Assembly: GCA_020631735.1 (NCBI GenBank) | Contig: CM036231.1 | Coordinates: forward strand, 4,677,831-4,741,830 | DNA: 64,000 nt | Direction of reading: 5' to 3' | Origin: Saccharum officinarum | Lineage: Eukaryota; Streptophyta; Magnoliopsida; Poales; Poaceae | Shown here: positions 1-10,799 of the stretch, in pieces | Layout: every line of letters begins with the position of its first letter | How positions within the stretch are numbered: position 1 is the first letter of the stretch | Translations under genes and position numbers: made by a program | The notes under the pieces: generated by a model | Database searches by the model: none | Seen by the model: only the letters and a program-made list of their open reading frames with translations | Told to the model about the DNA's origin: nothing

Positions 1-870
1 TCACTAGTTGTTGAGCTAGTCGGTTCACACCCAACCATAGCCTGCCATGCTGTCTGATTAGTCCATCTGTGACAATTAAGCCTTTAAACCGAGGCTTAGA
101 ATAGTTGGGTTCAGACAACAGTTTTGGAGCTTGAGGATCATCTTCATAGCCAAGCTTGATTCTCTCCAACCATTCTGGATAAATAGTAGACACTACACAT
201 AGTGGATTAGCCTCATGGCATCTAGACAAGGCATCAACTCCCATACTAGTGGTACCTTGTTTATACACAAACTTGAACCGCAAGTCCATCAGCTTGAAAA
301 CTGCTTTTTGCTGAATTTTTGTGGTGATTCTGTCCTTAGTGAGATGAAGTAGGCTTTTATGATCAGTATTAATTGTGAATTCTTGATGTTGAAGGTAAGG
401 TCTCCATTTATCTATAGCCAAGATTATAGCCATGCATTCATTTTCATAGGTAGAGAGGGCCTAGTTCTTAGCACTAATAGCCTTGCTCAGATAAGCCAAT
501 GGGTGATTGTTCTGCATGAGCACAACCCCAAATACTTCATCATTGGCATCAGTTTCTAGCACAAATGATCTATGAAAGTCAGGTAATGTCAAAACAGGAG
601 CTTCAATTAGGGCCTATTTTAGCTGCTGAAAGGTTGATTCAGTGACAGTAGTCCAAACAAAAGGCACCCCCTTCTTCAGCAAGTCAAACAAGGGTCTACT
701 AATCAGGCCATAATGCTTAATAAACCTTCTATAATACTCAATCAAGTCCAAGAACCCTCTAAGATCCTTTAGGTTTTTAGGAGTTTGCCATTGTTCAACT
801 GCTTGAATCTTGCTACCTTAGTGGAAACTCCCTGAGCTGAAATAGTATGACCCAAATGTTCCACTTCTTG
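1..870 (-). pseudogene. gypsy pol: RNase H region and integrase N-terminal start (partial)
   Basis: The minus-strand translation in changing frames gives the Ty3/gypsy RNase H region that follows RT, including the stretch reading VFKLMDLRFKFVYKQGTTS and a nearby DALSR-like motif at about 220-290. After this comes the linker into the integrase zinc-binding domain, which is cut by the window edge. Several stops and frame changes show that it is a relic. It continues directly from the RT of the same element. Confidence 0.75.
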
Positions 871-879
871 TTGAGCAAA

Positions 880-1475
880 TGAACATTTCGACAGGTTGAC
901 ATAAAACTTTTGGTCTCTTAGAATTTCAAACACTTGTTGAAGGAGTTCTATGTGTTCAGACAGTGTTGTTGATTATATCAAGATGTCATCCATAAAGACT
1001 AAGACACCTTTTCTGAGCAGATGAGCAAATATCAACTTCATCACACTTTGACATGTTGCTAGTGCATTGGTGAGGCCAAAGGGCACGTCTAAGAACTCAT
1101 ATAAGCCACTATGAGTTTTGAAGGCTGTTTTATAAGTATCAACAGCTTCAATGTAAACCTGATGATATCCTGCCCTAAAATCTAGTTTAGTAAACCATCG
1201 TGCACCATGCAATTTATCTGAAAGTTCTTCAACCATAGGCATAGGATGTTTGTTCTTAACAGTCTGAGCATTTAGATGCTATAATCAACACAAAACCTCC
1301 AAGAACCATACTTTTTTCTAACCAACAACAAAGGTGAAGCATAGGGGCTAGAACTGGGTTTGATAATGCCATGCTACAACATCTCAGCTAATTGTTTTTC
1401 AATCTCAGTCTTTTGCAATGGCGAGTATCTATATGGTCTCACATTGATAGGTTGAGCACCAGGCAACAAATGGAT
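880..1475 (-). pseudogene. gypsy pol: reverse transcriptase
   Basis: An 89-residue open stretch (973-1242, minus) holds the RT core: WFTKLDFRAGYHQ, then PFGLTNA, then FMDDILI, where the first residue of the YxDD catalytic box is F. Upstream, another frame gives the PYRYSPLQK and [13 protein letters not shown] segments typical of Ty3/gypsy RT. Frame breaks lie near 1250 and 970. The enzyme would copy element RNA into cDNA; this copy is dead. Confidence 0.9.
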
Positions 1476-2044
1476 CTAATGATCAAAGGCTCTTGGTGGT
1501 GGTAATGTGGTTGGGGTCTGAAAAACATCATCAAATAAGGTTATCAACTTCTGAACATCTTTAGGTATTGTTGTATCCTGAATAGGGGCTATCAACACAA
1601 AAGAAGTGGCCTGTTCCCACTGAATATGTGGCTCAGATGCAAACTGAAACTGAATGCAGTGAGTGAGAGCTTGTCTCTTTAACAGACCCCTGAGCTTGGC
1701 CTCCTTGACTGATGGACAATGTTCCACATCATGATTTAGGCCTTTGAGCAAAATCCTTTTTCCATGATGAGTAAATTTGATCTGTTTATTTGTCCAATGT
1801 ACCCACATGGGACTGCAAGATTCTAGCCAGTCTCCCCCTAAGATCACTTGAGGCGTAAGATTCCAACATTGGAGACAAAAGTGTGGCCCTGGTAACTCCA
1901 TTGCAGATGTTCAGTTCTCTTATCACACACCATGGGACTCCCATCAGCTGCAACAAACTGAGAGGGCTCACAAGCACTTGTAGGAACATACAATTGTTGG
2001 GCCAATTGCTGACTAATAAATGTGCAAACACTACATGAATCCAC
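1476..2044 (-). pseudogene. gypsy pol: aspartic protease and protease-RT linker
   Basis: Overlapping minus-strand reading frames cover the chromoviral protease region. Around 2040-1990 there is a VDSCSVCTFIS-like segment where the active-site D-S/T-G is expected (degraded to DSC). Downstream come VILGGDWL and a conserved linker ending at LPPPRAFDH before RT. The two frames (1844-2044 and 1476-1901) show a frameshift. The sequence lies between gag and RT in the order expected for Ty3/gypsy. Confidence 0.7.
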
Positions 2045-2232
2045 CTAAATTAGTACTTGTAATTTGCCAATCTGACCACATAATCTCATAGTCTTTCTTC
2101 TCAAGCCCACAGAATTTACTGAGTGACCCACAACTAACACTGTTTCTTCAATTTCAGTGTTTCCCCACTATCAATCTCAGATTTAGTTTCTTCTAAAGCA
2201 TCCAATAGCTCTTCAATGACATGCAATGGCAC

Positions 2233-3238
2233 TTAAGCTAGGCTGCGGTGATTGTGACTCCACTTTTCATCACATTTGAAGAACAACCCATTTCTTTTTC
2301 TGAATTCCTTCAGTGTTGCCAATTTATTGTTTGATTCAGTCTTATGAACTTTCTGCTTAAATGAATCACCATCACTGCTTTTCTTCTTATCTGATAGACT
2401 CCTGAAACTGGTCTTGGTACATTCTTTGCTGAAACTCTTGGATCTGCTTGTATTCAATTTCTTTTCTTGGATCTGTGTCAACATTCTTGGGCCTATGTAG
2501 AGCAATGACTCGTCGGATATCATCCTTCAAACCGTCCACAAAACGAGTCACAAAGTAAGTATCATCATAACTGTTGTTGTACAACAACAATCCATGAGCC
2601 AGCTTCTTAAATTCCTCCTGATACTCCATCACCGATCTAGTTTGGTGTAAGACATCGAACTGAGAAAGCATCAGTTGATAATGATATTGATCCTTGTCAA
2701 ACCGGCCCATCACCATTTCACAAAGAACTCCCCAATCTGTCACCCGACCTCTTCTTTGTATTGTTTGAAGCCATGATGCAACCGCGCCCTGAAAGTTGAG
2801 GGCGTTGAATCGAGTCTTTAGTGAGGGATCCATCACATATACCTCGAAGAACATATAATTGTCGCGCTGGAGCCTTAGGTTATTTCCATCAAACTTTGAA
2901 AACTCCATTTTAGGAAATGGGGGAGAATGAGGCTGAAGTGCGCGATCATAGTCACGATACAGAAATGGAGCAGGAGAAGGCCTGGGGTACCCATGATCGG
3001 GTGCTGCGGATGGGGTCCGGGGAACCCACCACAGTCATCTTGGTGATCCAAACGTATGCCATGCCCTATAGGCTTGTCGTCACTGACCACCAGTGGGCGT
3101 GGCGACAGTATCAAGGCCGAGTTGAGGTCCAATCAGCCCGGTGGAGCATGCGAAAGGGGAGGCTAAGTCTAGAACGAGGCTCAGGTCATGGAGGATACTG
3201 CGGTGGCAGAGCCATTGGTCGCTGGGGAATCGGCGGAG
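2233..3238 (-). pseudogene. gypsy gag, 3' (C-terminal) part
   Basis: The 173-residue ORF at 2387-2908 is a retrotransposon gag capsid domain. It has the KFDGNN start segment, W and L positions of the capsid core, and a RFVDGLKDDIRRVIALHRP block. In-frame sequence continues upstream of the first Met into a proline-rich leader up to the insertion site at 3243. Downstream, 2233-2523 carries a Lys/Ser-rich tail and a degenerate zinc knuckle near FKCDEKWSHNHR. The 5' part of the gene lies beyond the inserted solo LTR, at 8283-8600. Confidence 0.85.
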
Positions 3239-3243
3239 GCGGA
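3239..3243. repeat. Target-site duplication GCGGA (left copy)
   Basis: GCGGA directly precedes the TG of the 5.0-kb insert and recurs at 8278-8282 directly after its terminal CA. A 5-bp duplication is the normal LTR-retrotransposon integration signature. Confidence 0.9.
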
Positions 3244-6200
3244 TGTCACAGAACCTCCTAAATTATATGGCCCACATGCACCTATCATTGTCCCTAAGAC
3301 CTTTGACGGCTATGTATGTACACCAGATAACATAAGAAGATCTATCGGGTGCCCTCACAGGACCCCGATTCAACTACATTTGACAACTCATACCAGGATC
3401 AACAAAGGAGTAACTACAATATTACAACATTTGTTACAAAACTTTACATCAGAGTGCGGAAGAATAACAACAATGAATTTATAAATCATGATTAAGTTAA
3501 CTTTTTACAAACTTAACTTGTATTACGGAAGTCGAGTAGAACTACAGAAGACAACTTAGGTAAAGCACCTAAGTCAGGAGAGGACAACCTGATCATATCG
3601 AGCCCACCGACATAACCTCGGTTAACAGTACCAGTCAGTACCTGCAACAGGGGTTAACAAACCCTAAGTACTCAATTGTACGCCGCAAGACTTACCCGAT
3701 GAAAAGAAAAAAACTCCAAGGATATGTTGGCTTAGGGAAGTAGTGAAGCTAGAAAATAGAAGTTTTGCAGAAAAGCTTACTACCAGTGCATCCTTGCTTT
3801 CAAACTTTTAATTAAGTTTTGGCTCCAATTTTAGTATAGCCTAATTATAGCTAACTTTTGCACCTGTATCTATCTCAATCATAAATATAAGCATTACACT
3901 AGTTATTCATTTCTTTTCCATCTCAAGTCCAACAGTAATCATGTTCCAGTTGTTGCTACGATGTTGGTGCAAGGTCAAGACTTCTTTCTCGTGGAGTAAC
4001 GACGATTCAAACCGCTTGATCTATCCAGCTGGGGCTTCCTAACCACACGACATATGTAAGTCCTTGACCTGCATATATCAACTCTTACTTGGGTCGCCCA
4101 AAACCAGAACGTGTCCATCGCCACCCGAGAGCACAGTACTCCTCAAACCCGGCCCGATTCTAGCCCCGAGGGTACACGCTACTCTCGCCATCTCTCCACT
4201 CCCAGTGCGAGGTTAGACGTTCTCGTGATGGAATAACCGAAGTAAGGCTTACCCAACATGGGTACGTGGCTAGTACTATTAAAAACTCCTTGACACAAGG
4301 GCCAACAACGAACGGTCCTTAACCGATACAGACGGGACCAACCACCAAAGACAATTCCCATGTCCCGTCCGGTCTCAAGTTCATTCTCATATTCATTTCC
4401 ACGTGCTCTCATGACCTGTCATTAGGTCAGGAGAAGCAAGAAATAAACCTGTTCTTGTGATCAAATAAAATATTATTCGACTTCTACCGAAGTCTAAGCA
4501 TTACTAAGCATAAGAGATCGACCTACATATACTTATGGGATATCATCTGGATATAAATGTAGATCAAGGTAATCATGCAGCAACGGTATCAACCAACTCC
4601 TACTAACTTAATGCACATTACACTAGACTCTAAGTGTAATAAAATATTTATAAAATAGAAGAGTGGTTATATGTTCGGGGCTGCCTGCGTTGCAGCGGTG
4701 GTTAGTTCTTGTAGAAGTCAAGTTTGACACCATCACTACGGGTGGATCACCTTCTCCAAAGCTTGATCAACACGATCCAAACACTCTCATAAGCACTACA
4801 CGTATAAAAATGATGCGATGCTTAATATGATGGAATGCATGCCATGATGCATGATGATGAATAAGACATAGCATACAAGAGATATTTAGAAAGGATAAAC
4901 ATTAGTTATCTACTTGAGTACAACTTTCCTTCGCGGTACAGTTGCAAGTAATTATCATAAAGCATTTTTAGTTGTTCTTCTAACAAGACAAAGGTTTACT
5001 TATCACAACATGCTTACCAACTAAAGCTGTTAATAGGGGAAAACATGCACAAACAACATACATGGAAATATATAACTTTTACTTTTTACCCAAGAGGCTA
5101 CATCTAAGAAACAATCAAGTTTAACAACATACATGTTACTTATTATTATAAGCAAGTTAATCATGTGATCATCATAAAAGCAACACTTATCTTACTACAT
5201 TAGTTAAGCAAGTCAAAGCTATGATCATATCAACCTAACTTAAGCACTAGAGGTTAAGTTAGACAACCAAGTATTACCCCACTTATTATGCTAAGATAAT
5301 GAAGTATCACACACTTAACATACAAGTTATGAGTTTATTTGGCATACAAACTTACTGACTAAAGCTACATTACGAAAAAGCATGTACAAGCAGTATGTAA
5401 CGTTAAGCATATCTTAGCTTAAAGAATCGTTTATGATCTTCACATAAGCTAACTTAAACAACCAATTTAAGACTTTTATAGAATCAGGACAGCAGCATAT
5501 ACACAATTTCACTCAACCATAACAAAAGATCCAAGCATCCAACAAAAGTGATCTTAGACTTTCTAGAAAGCTTAGATAATTAACTACATTTGTTTAATTG
5601 CATCAAAAGCTAATTTCAAAGTTAATTAGGGCAAACATGCCAAAGTTCTAGGTCTGCACAAAATTCTAGATAAAAGACTAACAGTAACTTCAGAGGAGCA
5701 GATCTGGAGTTTTATCCATCCACAAAACATGTTCCTTAACTTTCTAGAAAGCTTATCAAGTTGTCAATAACTTTCTTATTATCATCTTAAGACGATCCTA
5801 TAGCTAACAAGGTCAAACAACACCACAAAGACATCTCTGTCCAGATTTGGACAAAAACTGTTACCTCACTTGCAACAGCTATAAATAGAGTTCTAGATTA
5901 CCAACAATAGTGGTTCTTAATATTTTGGAAAGCTCATGAAAAGTAATACAACTTTATAATTATTGCCAAGAGATGATTCATAAGCTAAATAGCCCAAACA
6001 TTTGCATCTTGCAGATCAGGTCAGAAAGTAAGCAGAATTTAATAAGCATCTTGCAAAATCTATAGCTCTCAAAACATCAGACTTAAAATCATTAAATTCT
6101 AGAAAATGAAAGATATGGAAGTTCTAAACAACTCTTGTATTTACCATATCTACAGAAAACACAATTTGCTTCCTCAATTTAACTGTAAATCAATTTAACA

Positions 6201-8277
6201 CTATTTATCAAGCACTAAGTAAGAAGAGGCAATAACTCAATCATATCACATCCAATGGTCATGAAATTTTTACCACAGCACATACATAGCATCAGGAGAC
6301 TGTCCTAAAAATTTCACATCAATTAGAGCATGGAATCTACAGATATTAATTATTCTTTGAAAACTCTAATTTCTTAGACAAATAAATAACCATCTACACA
6401 CAACAAAAACTTTTTTACTAAAACCTATCATATTATGACTCTACTGCATAGAGATAGTCATGAGGATTCCAAAACATCTTCATTTGCTATTTTATGATTT
6501 TTCATTGGCTATAAATTTCTAAAGTTTCAGCCGAAAAAAGAAAAGAAAAAGAAAAACTGCACTATTGGCGCTATTCACCTGAGTCACAGAGTTCGCACTT
6601 AGACCCCTGGAAAAGCTTCTATTCTGGCGCGAAGCCCCTGGTCGCGATTTCTGAGCAGAGGAGGCGCCGGCGAGGCTCGGTTCCGGCCGGTTGATGCTCG
6701 TCGACAGCGAGGGAGAGGCGGGGAAGCATCCCGGGGCTCGTGCGTATCCGCCGGTGGTCGTAGCTTGCCCGGAGGCGTCCCGCGACCACCCGGCCACGCG
6801 TGCGTGCAGCGTTTGCAGCATGCGTGCGGGCGGCTGATGCTGTAGGCGGTGCTCCGGTGGCCGTGGCGACTGGAGGAAGGGCTCGGGAGATGCAACGCGA
6901 GCTGGGGAAGGCAAAGGTGTGGCCGGCTTGGGCGGAGGAAACTCGGAAGTAGCTGGCCACAGTGGACGCGGCGGCCATGGCGGGCGGCTGCGGCGGCAAC
7001 AGTTGCCGGGGCGATTCCAGCAGCTATAGACGAGACGAGCAGGCCAGGGAGGAGCATAAGGACTTGGCGAAGTTGCGTGCAAGAGGAATTGGGCTGCAGC
7101 GGCAAGACGACGGCGAGCGGAGCTATGCGAGCGGCAGCAGGAAAGAGAGAAAGGGAGAGATGGCGGCCGGCGTGACTTAAAACGGCACGGGCGAGGCTTC
7201 TAGGCGTTGCTAGCTCCAACTCGAACATGCCACCGCGACAGCTACGTGACTGAGCGAAAGAGTGGCGAAAACGATCACGGCGGCATCGACGGCAAGCAGC
7301 TGCGTGGCTGCTGCTCCCGGCGTTACTGTAGCGACTGAAACCACCGCCTTCTCCTCTCCTTTTCGCCAAGATCCAAACAGCAACTTGATCGACACCTTGA
7401 ACAAAAGTTGTTCATCTACACGTGTTCTTCAACTTTGCTTAAGGAACCATCACCCAAAACTTGATGGTTTGAAAAATATAGAATTTTGTAGAGAGACACT
7501 TTAACACTAAAAACTGCATTTCAGTTAAGAGCTTTGAAAAAATTGGTTCGATTAGCTAACTTGTGACAGTAATTAGTGATCACCCATTAATCAAGCATCA
7601 CAATCAAAGACACAATATCAAAGTTCAAACATTGCTCCAATCAAAGAAACTTAAGTTGCACTAATTTTATTAATGAAAATTAATTTCATAACTCACCAAA
7701 GATTGAACTTAAACACTGTTTTTTAGAACTTAGGTAAAAATGGCTAAGTTAGAAAATCAACCTTAAACCCAATCTTTGAGCTCCAAATTAAACATGTTTG
7801 ACTTGGAAAACATTTCACTAATTTGCCTCTATTTCTCAGAGCACATTTTGAACAACAAAGTTTATTTTAGGGAAATTTTATTTGCTTAAGCAAAGTCACA
7901 TATAGAAATTCACATAGAACCTTAATTATTATTCATGACATCATTCCATGCAACACATGTAAATCAACATTGGCAACATAGGAAACATCATATTTGCAAC
8001 ATGGACATGCTCTTATTGAAACATTACTATGCAACATATGAAACACTACCTATGCCACTCTCATAAAAAAACATGTGATTACTTTACTTGAAACATATGA
8101 AACATTATGATTGCAACATAAAAGTGCTATAAATGCAACACATATGGGACACTATATGCAACATATTCATGCTATACTTGAAATATGAAATGCATTTATG
8201 CCTTATTGCTTGCGAATTATACATGATGATTAACATGATTAGGGTTTTGTTAATTTCATAACATCTAGGATGTTACA
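3244..8277 (-). mobile_element. Solo LTR, 5.0 kb, long-LTR gypsy (Tekay/Del-like)
   Basis: The segment starts TGTCACAGAACC, ends GATGTTACA (TG...CA) and is flanked by GCGGA on both sides. It contains no coding domain and no internal second LTR, so it is a single LTR left by recombination. On the minus strand it begins TGTAACATCC and contains a 'tgagtac...ttgttaacccctgttgcagg' landmark (about 3630-3690) that is also in the element at 39137-43079, so the two are the same family in opposite orientation. A GC-rich block (6590-7350) corresponds to one at 39660-40440 in the other copy. The Tekay/Del name rests on LTR length and the TGTAACAC-type start, from memory. It interrupts the proline-rich part of gag. 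Confidence 0.82.
6590..7350. other. GC-rich block inside the 5.0-kb solo LTR
   Basis: This stretch is strongly GC- and CpG-rich compared with its AT-rich surroundings. It yields several overlapping long ORFs on both strands, all biased toward Ala/Arg/Pro/Ser with no recognisable domain. I read them as composition artefacts. The equivalent block occurs in the sister LTR (39660-40440), so it belongs to the family, perhaps as a promoter or leader region. Confidence 0.55.
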
Positions 8278-8282
8278 GCGGA
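8278..8282. repeat. Target-site duplication GCGGA (right copy)
   Basis: Right-hand copy of the 5-bp duplication of the 5.0-kb solo LTR; the interrupted GC/proline-rich gag sequence resumes immediately after it. Confidence 0.9.
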
Positions 8283-8600
8283 GGCGGGGGCGGTGGCAGC
8301 GGCGGTGGAGTCTCCAACACATGTAGCCATGCCGAAGCCTGATCAACCCAATTCACCATTGCATCCATCTTCTGGAGCAAATTGCCAAGCAACTCATATG
8401 CAGTCGACTTCCATGACTCCAATCCACTCAGCTTGTCCAACTCTTCCGCTTCATCGACTGAAATCCAGCGAATTGCTTGGTCATCGTCTCAAACTACATC
8501 AAGTGATCATCCACCGACTTTGCCATTTCTTGCTGAAACTTCGTCAGCTTCTTCGACGCCAGTCTGGTGAACTCTCGATCAGGAACCCCACTTGCAACTA
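8283..8600 (-). pseudogene. gypsy gag, 5' (N-terminal) part
   Basis: The minus strand has pieces such as LTKFQQEMAKSVDDHL and FETMTKQFAGFQSM, typical of the N-terminal helical region of plant chromoviral gag. A proline-rich stretch follows and continues across the solo-LTR insertion to 3243. Stops and frame changes are present. The spacing from the primer-binding site (about 150 bp) fits the start of gag. Confidence 0.6.
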
Positions 8601-8752
8601 ATCATGCTTCCAACACCAACCCGGTTAACCTCGGCATGGACCTAAGGGATCACAAGAACCACACCCGTGGGTGTAGTACTACGATCACCAGCCCTCGAGG
8701 ATTACAACCGCGATCAAGGCGAGGAAAATGAAAAATCGGTGCCGAGGAAGGG

Positions 8753-8764
8753 GATCTAATACCA
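8753..8764 (-). other. Primer-binding site of the gypsy element
   Basis: On the minus strand, TGGTATTAGATC lies two bases after the LTR end (...CTGACA, then AT). It differs at two positions from TGGTATCAGAGC, the usual initiator-Met tRNA binding site of plant LTR retrotransposons. It fixes the element's orientation and the LTR boundary at 8767. Confidence 0.75.
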
Positions 8765-8766
8765 AT

Positions 8767-9329
8767 TGTCAGACTATGGATCAAGTCCGACTGAGAACTA
8801 AGTAGAAGAGTGCGAGTAACAGTGAGAATTGCAAGAACAGAGCAAGAACCGTAAGAACAGAGCAATAGAATAGACTATAGTAACTGAATTGTAACTCAAT
8901 AACAAGGTTCAGATCTTCACTAATCCTTACCCTTCTCTACAGGCGGCTTATAAACCGCTCTTACAAGGCCTCAGGCCCACCTTTGACGGCACAGAGGCCG
9001 TTTGGTCAACCGTAATGGCCCATTAGCCAGCGACTGATCAGCCACCTCCTTTGCCCATCTTCAGGAGGACAATTGTTCGAATCTGTGGAGTTTGTTCATG
9101 AAAATCGCAGAACCAATGGTGATGCGCATAGACTCGCTAGAAGCTCCTTATACAGTAGCACTGGTAGACACGTATGGTTTTTGTCACCACCAGATGATGT
9201 TTGTAATTCTATTCTTGAATAGTTGAATAAAGGAAGGTTGTGTGTTTCTCAAAAAAAAAAAAAAAAACTCCTCTGCCCATCTCGCCTGTTGTCGGATTCT
9301 GTACAGTGGTCTTCCCTTTACTCCTGACA
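8767..9329 (-). repeat. LTR of the gypsy element (5' LTR in element orientation)
   Basis: On the plus strand the segment begins TGTCAG next to the primer-binding site and most plausibly ends CTGACA at 9329, giving matching inverted ends. Without the 222-bp LINE insertion and its duplicated target the LTR would be about 340 bp. An alternative right end is the CA at 9305. The target-site duplication cannot be checked because the other LTR is outside the window. Confidence 0.65.
9061..9267 (+). mobile_element. 5'-truncated LINE tail with poly-A and 15-bp target duplication
   Basis: A 207-bp insert ends in 17 A residues (9251-9267). It is flanked by CTCCTTTGCCCATCT (9046-9060) and CTCCTCTGCCCATCT (9268-9282), a 15-bp target duplication with one mismatch. 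One plus-strand frame reads a C-terminal segment with ENRRTNGDAHRLAR and GRHVWF followed by a stop. This resembles the RNase H-like C-terminus of plant L1-type LINEs. An AATAAA signal lies just before the tail. It inserted into the gypsy LTR by target-primed reverse transcription. Confidence 0.82.
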
Positions 9330-9499
9330 GCGAGATAGCTTTACTGTCAAAGAAAGCAAAGGGGACTGACGCATGCGCTGATGGTTGTTCGGCCAGACCA
9401 GCCAGTGTAATCAGCGATGAACTCATGGCTGGCGAGAAGCCCCGTAGCTCCGTAAGCCAGGTCCGCGACGTCACTGCTGTCGGCAGTCAGCACCCTCTC

Positions 9500-9840
9500 C
9501 AATCCAATCCATCCCCGGTCATGGGAACATGATACGGTCTGAGCCCTTCCAAGCAACCGCATCTTCTTCCCTACTCCTATTATAAAACGCTCACTCGCCG
9601 TCGGCCGCTACCTCTACCTGCATCCCGGCGACACCCGACAGCTTGCTTGCCGCGCTTGCATCGAGGAGAGTTCGGGGGCCGGCCGGTGCGGAAGGAATCG
9701 ACGCGGGGGTGTCTTTTTTCCTCCCCTCCCCTGTACTGCCTGCCTCGATTCGACTCAGGGTCAACGATTTCACTGCGAAACGAGTCTTCGACAGCAAAGC
9801 ACGCAGCACGGAGGAAGCAGCCCAAGAATTAGAAACGTAG
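9500..9840 (+). promoter_or_regulatory. TATA box with GC-rich putative leader, no gene recognised
   Basis: TATTATAAAACG near 9577 is followed about 30 bp later by a C/T-rich, GC-rich stretch (9600-9840) like a grass core promoter and leader. Overlapping ORFs (for example 9643-9840 plus and 9580-9825 minus) have no recognised domain. From 9840 the sequence becomes T-rich with intron-like pyrimidine tracts. It may be the orphaned promoter and first exon of a host gene whose body is absent. This is an inference from composition. Confidence 0.3.
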
Positions 9841-10278
9841 ATTGAAATCTGCTGCTGCTACTTTTCTTTTCCTTTTCCCTCCATGTCTGCTCTGTTCTGT
9901 CATCTCGGCTGTGTTTTTTCTTCTGTTTGTGTAGTGTAGGTGTTTTGTAACTTTTGAACCTCTGCTTCTATCTGAAATGAAACGGCAGAACACCTGACAA
10001 ATTATGCTAAAAACAAAAGTTTACTATCTGAAATTTCCTTCTGTTGGAGCCGAGTCTTTCGATTTGCTGACTTGGCACGAATTCTTTATGCAGTTCAGTT
10101 CAAATGGCTGCTGAATCAGAGCATGGCAACTGCAATGCTTGGGCAGCGAGAGATCCTTCTGGAGTTCTCTCACCATACACGTTTAAACGCAGGTTGCTTC
10201 CCCCCCCCCCCCCTCCTGATTTGGAGAAAAGTTGCATCATTTTTATCACGAATACTGTCTTCTTGCTATGCTAGATGC

Positions 10279-10408
10279 CAGGGCCCGTTCGTTTGAGGCA
10301 GCTTGACACCAGGAATTGTTCCGGTTAATAAAAGCTTATGTAAATTGACTAATGATTGCAGCCGGAATTCTTCCTGTCCATCATTCCGGAGGAAGCGAAC
10401 GGGCTCTA
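10279..10408. mobile_element. Small hAT-like MITE
   Basis: CAGGGCCCGTTCGTTT at the left is mirrored by AAGCGAACGGGCTCTA at the right, giving about 16-bp imperfect terminal inverted repeats around a 130-bp non-coding body. The CAGGG-type end suggests hAT, but no convincing 8-bp target duplication is visible, so the superfamily is tentative. Confidence 0.55.
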
Positions 10409-10487
10409 AAGCAGTTTTTTTATGGCTTTTTTTTATAGGAAGAGGACAATCCTGATATATATTTAAAGAGCATCTCATGTCGTGACT

Positions 10488-10580
10488 TGGTTCATAGTGC
10501 AATGGCAAGGCTTGTTTCCCTCGTGCTTGGTGGCCTAGGTTCGAATCGTACCATTTGGCTGAGCGTGACGCCTTTTTTTT
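10488..10580 (+). mobile_element. tRNA-derived SINE
   Basis: A Pol III A-box match TAGTGCAATGG (10495-10505) and B-box GGTTCGAATCG (10538-10548) are 43 bp apart start to start, as in a tRNA. The part in between does not form a proper cloverleaf and a T-run follows (from about 10573), the usual tail of some grass SINEs. I therefore call a SINE rather than a functional tRNA. Target duplications were not resolved. Confidence 0.5.
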
Positions 10581-10629
10581 TACACGTTTTCTGTGGTTGC
10601 CCTTTTTTTTTACACGTTTTCTGTGGTTG
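10571..10629. repeat. Two tandem copies of a 30-bp T-run unit
   Basis: The unit, a pyrimidine run followed by ACACGTTTTCTGTGGTTG, is present twice back to back (10571-10600 and 10601-10629), next to the SINE tail. Confidence 0.75.
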
Positions 10630-10694
10630 GCTATTCAAATCACGGTGGAGGGAGAGAAACAGAGCGGCAAATCAGGCGCGTGTTCTCTCTCTGT

Positions 10695-10795
10695 TTTTTT
10701 TGTGTATATCAGCTGCATTTGCCGCTCTTTTTTTCGTATATAAGTTGCATTTGTCGCTCTTTTTTTTTGGTATATAAGCTGCAGTTGCCGTGAAT
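10695..10795. repeat. Three diverged tandem units of about 33 bp
   Basis: Three units share TATATxAGxTGCAxTTGxCG plus a T-run. They are degenerate and end at TATATAAGCTGCAGTTGCCG. This forms a short minisatellite with the preceding T-rich pair. Confidence 0.65.
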
Positions 10796-10799
10796 AAAT

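Larger units (their letters stand above)
1..9329 (-). mobile_element. Ty3/gypsy chromovirus-type LTR retrotransposon, decayed, one end off window
   Basis: Read on the minus strand, the order is LTR (9329-8767), primer-binding site, gag, protease, RT, RNase H and the start of integrase at base 1. The rest of integrase and the 3' LTR lie left of the window. The gag and RT resemble the small plant chromoviruses; with an LTR of about 340 bp this suggests the Reina clade, which is an inference. Stops and frameshifts interrupt every domain, so it is inactive. Two younger elements split it: a long solo LTR in gag (3244-8277) and a LINE tail in the LTR (9061-9267). Confidence 0.88.

Noticed and set aside
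6519..7369. 256-codon and other ORFs in a GC-rich block
   Set aside because: They lie inside a non-coding LTR, show compositional bias only, and similar spurious ORFs occur in the sister LTR.
3244..8277. Non-autonomous complete retrotransposon (LARD) instead of a solo LTR
   Set aside because: No repeated LTR inside, no primer-binding site after a first LTR, and the same end-to-end structure recurs at 39137-43079.
10200..10212. Poly-C run as a functional signal
   Set aside because: A simple homopolymer of about 12 C with no associated feature.
10488..10560. Possible tRNA gene (A-box and B-box at tRNA spacing)
   Set aside because: No consistent cloverleaf pairing can be drawn for the acceptor and anticodon arms, and the segment runs into T-rich repeats; a SINE explains it better.
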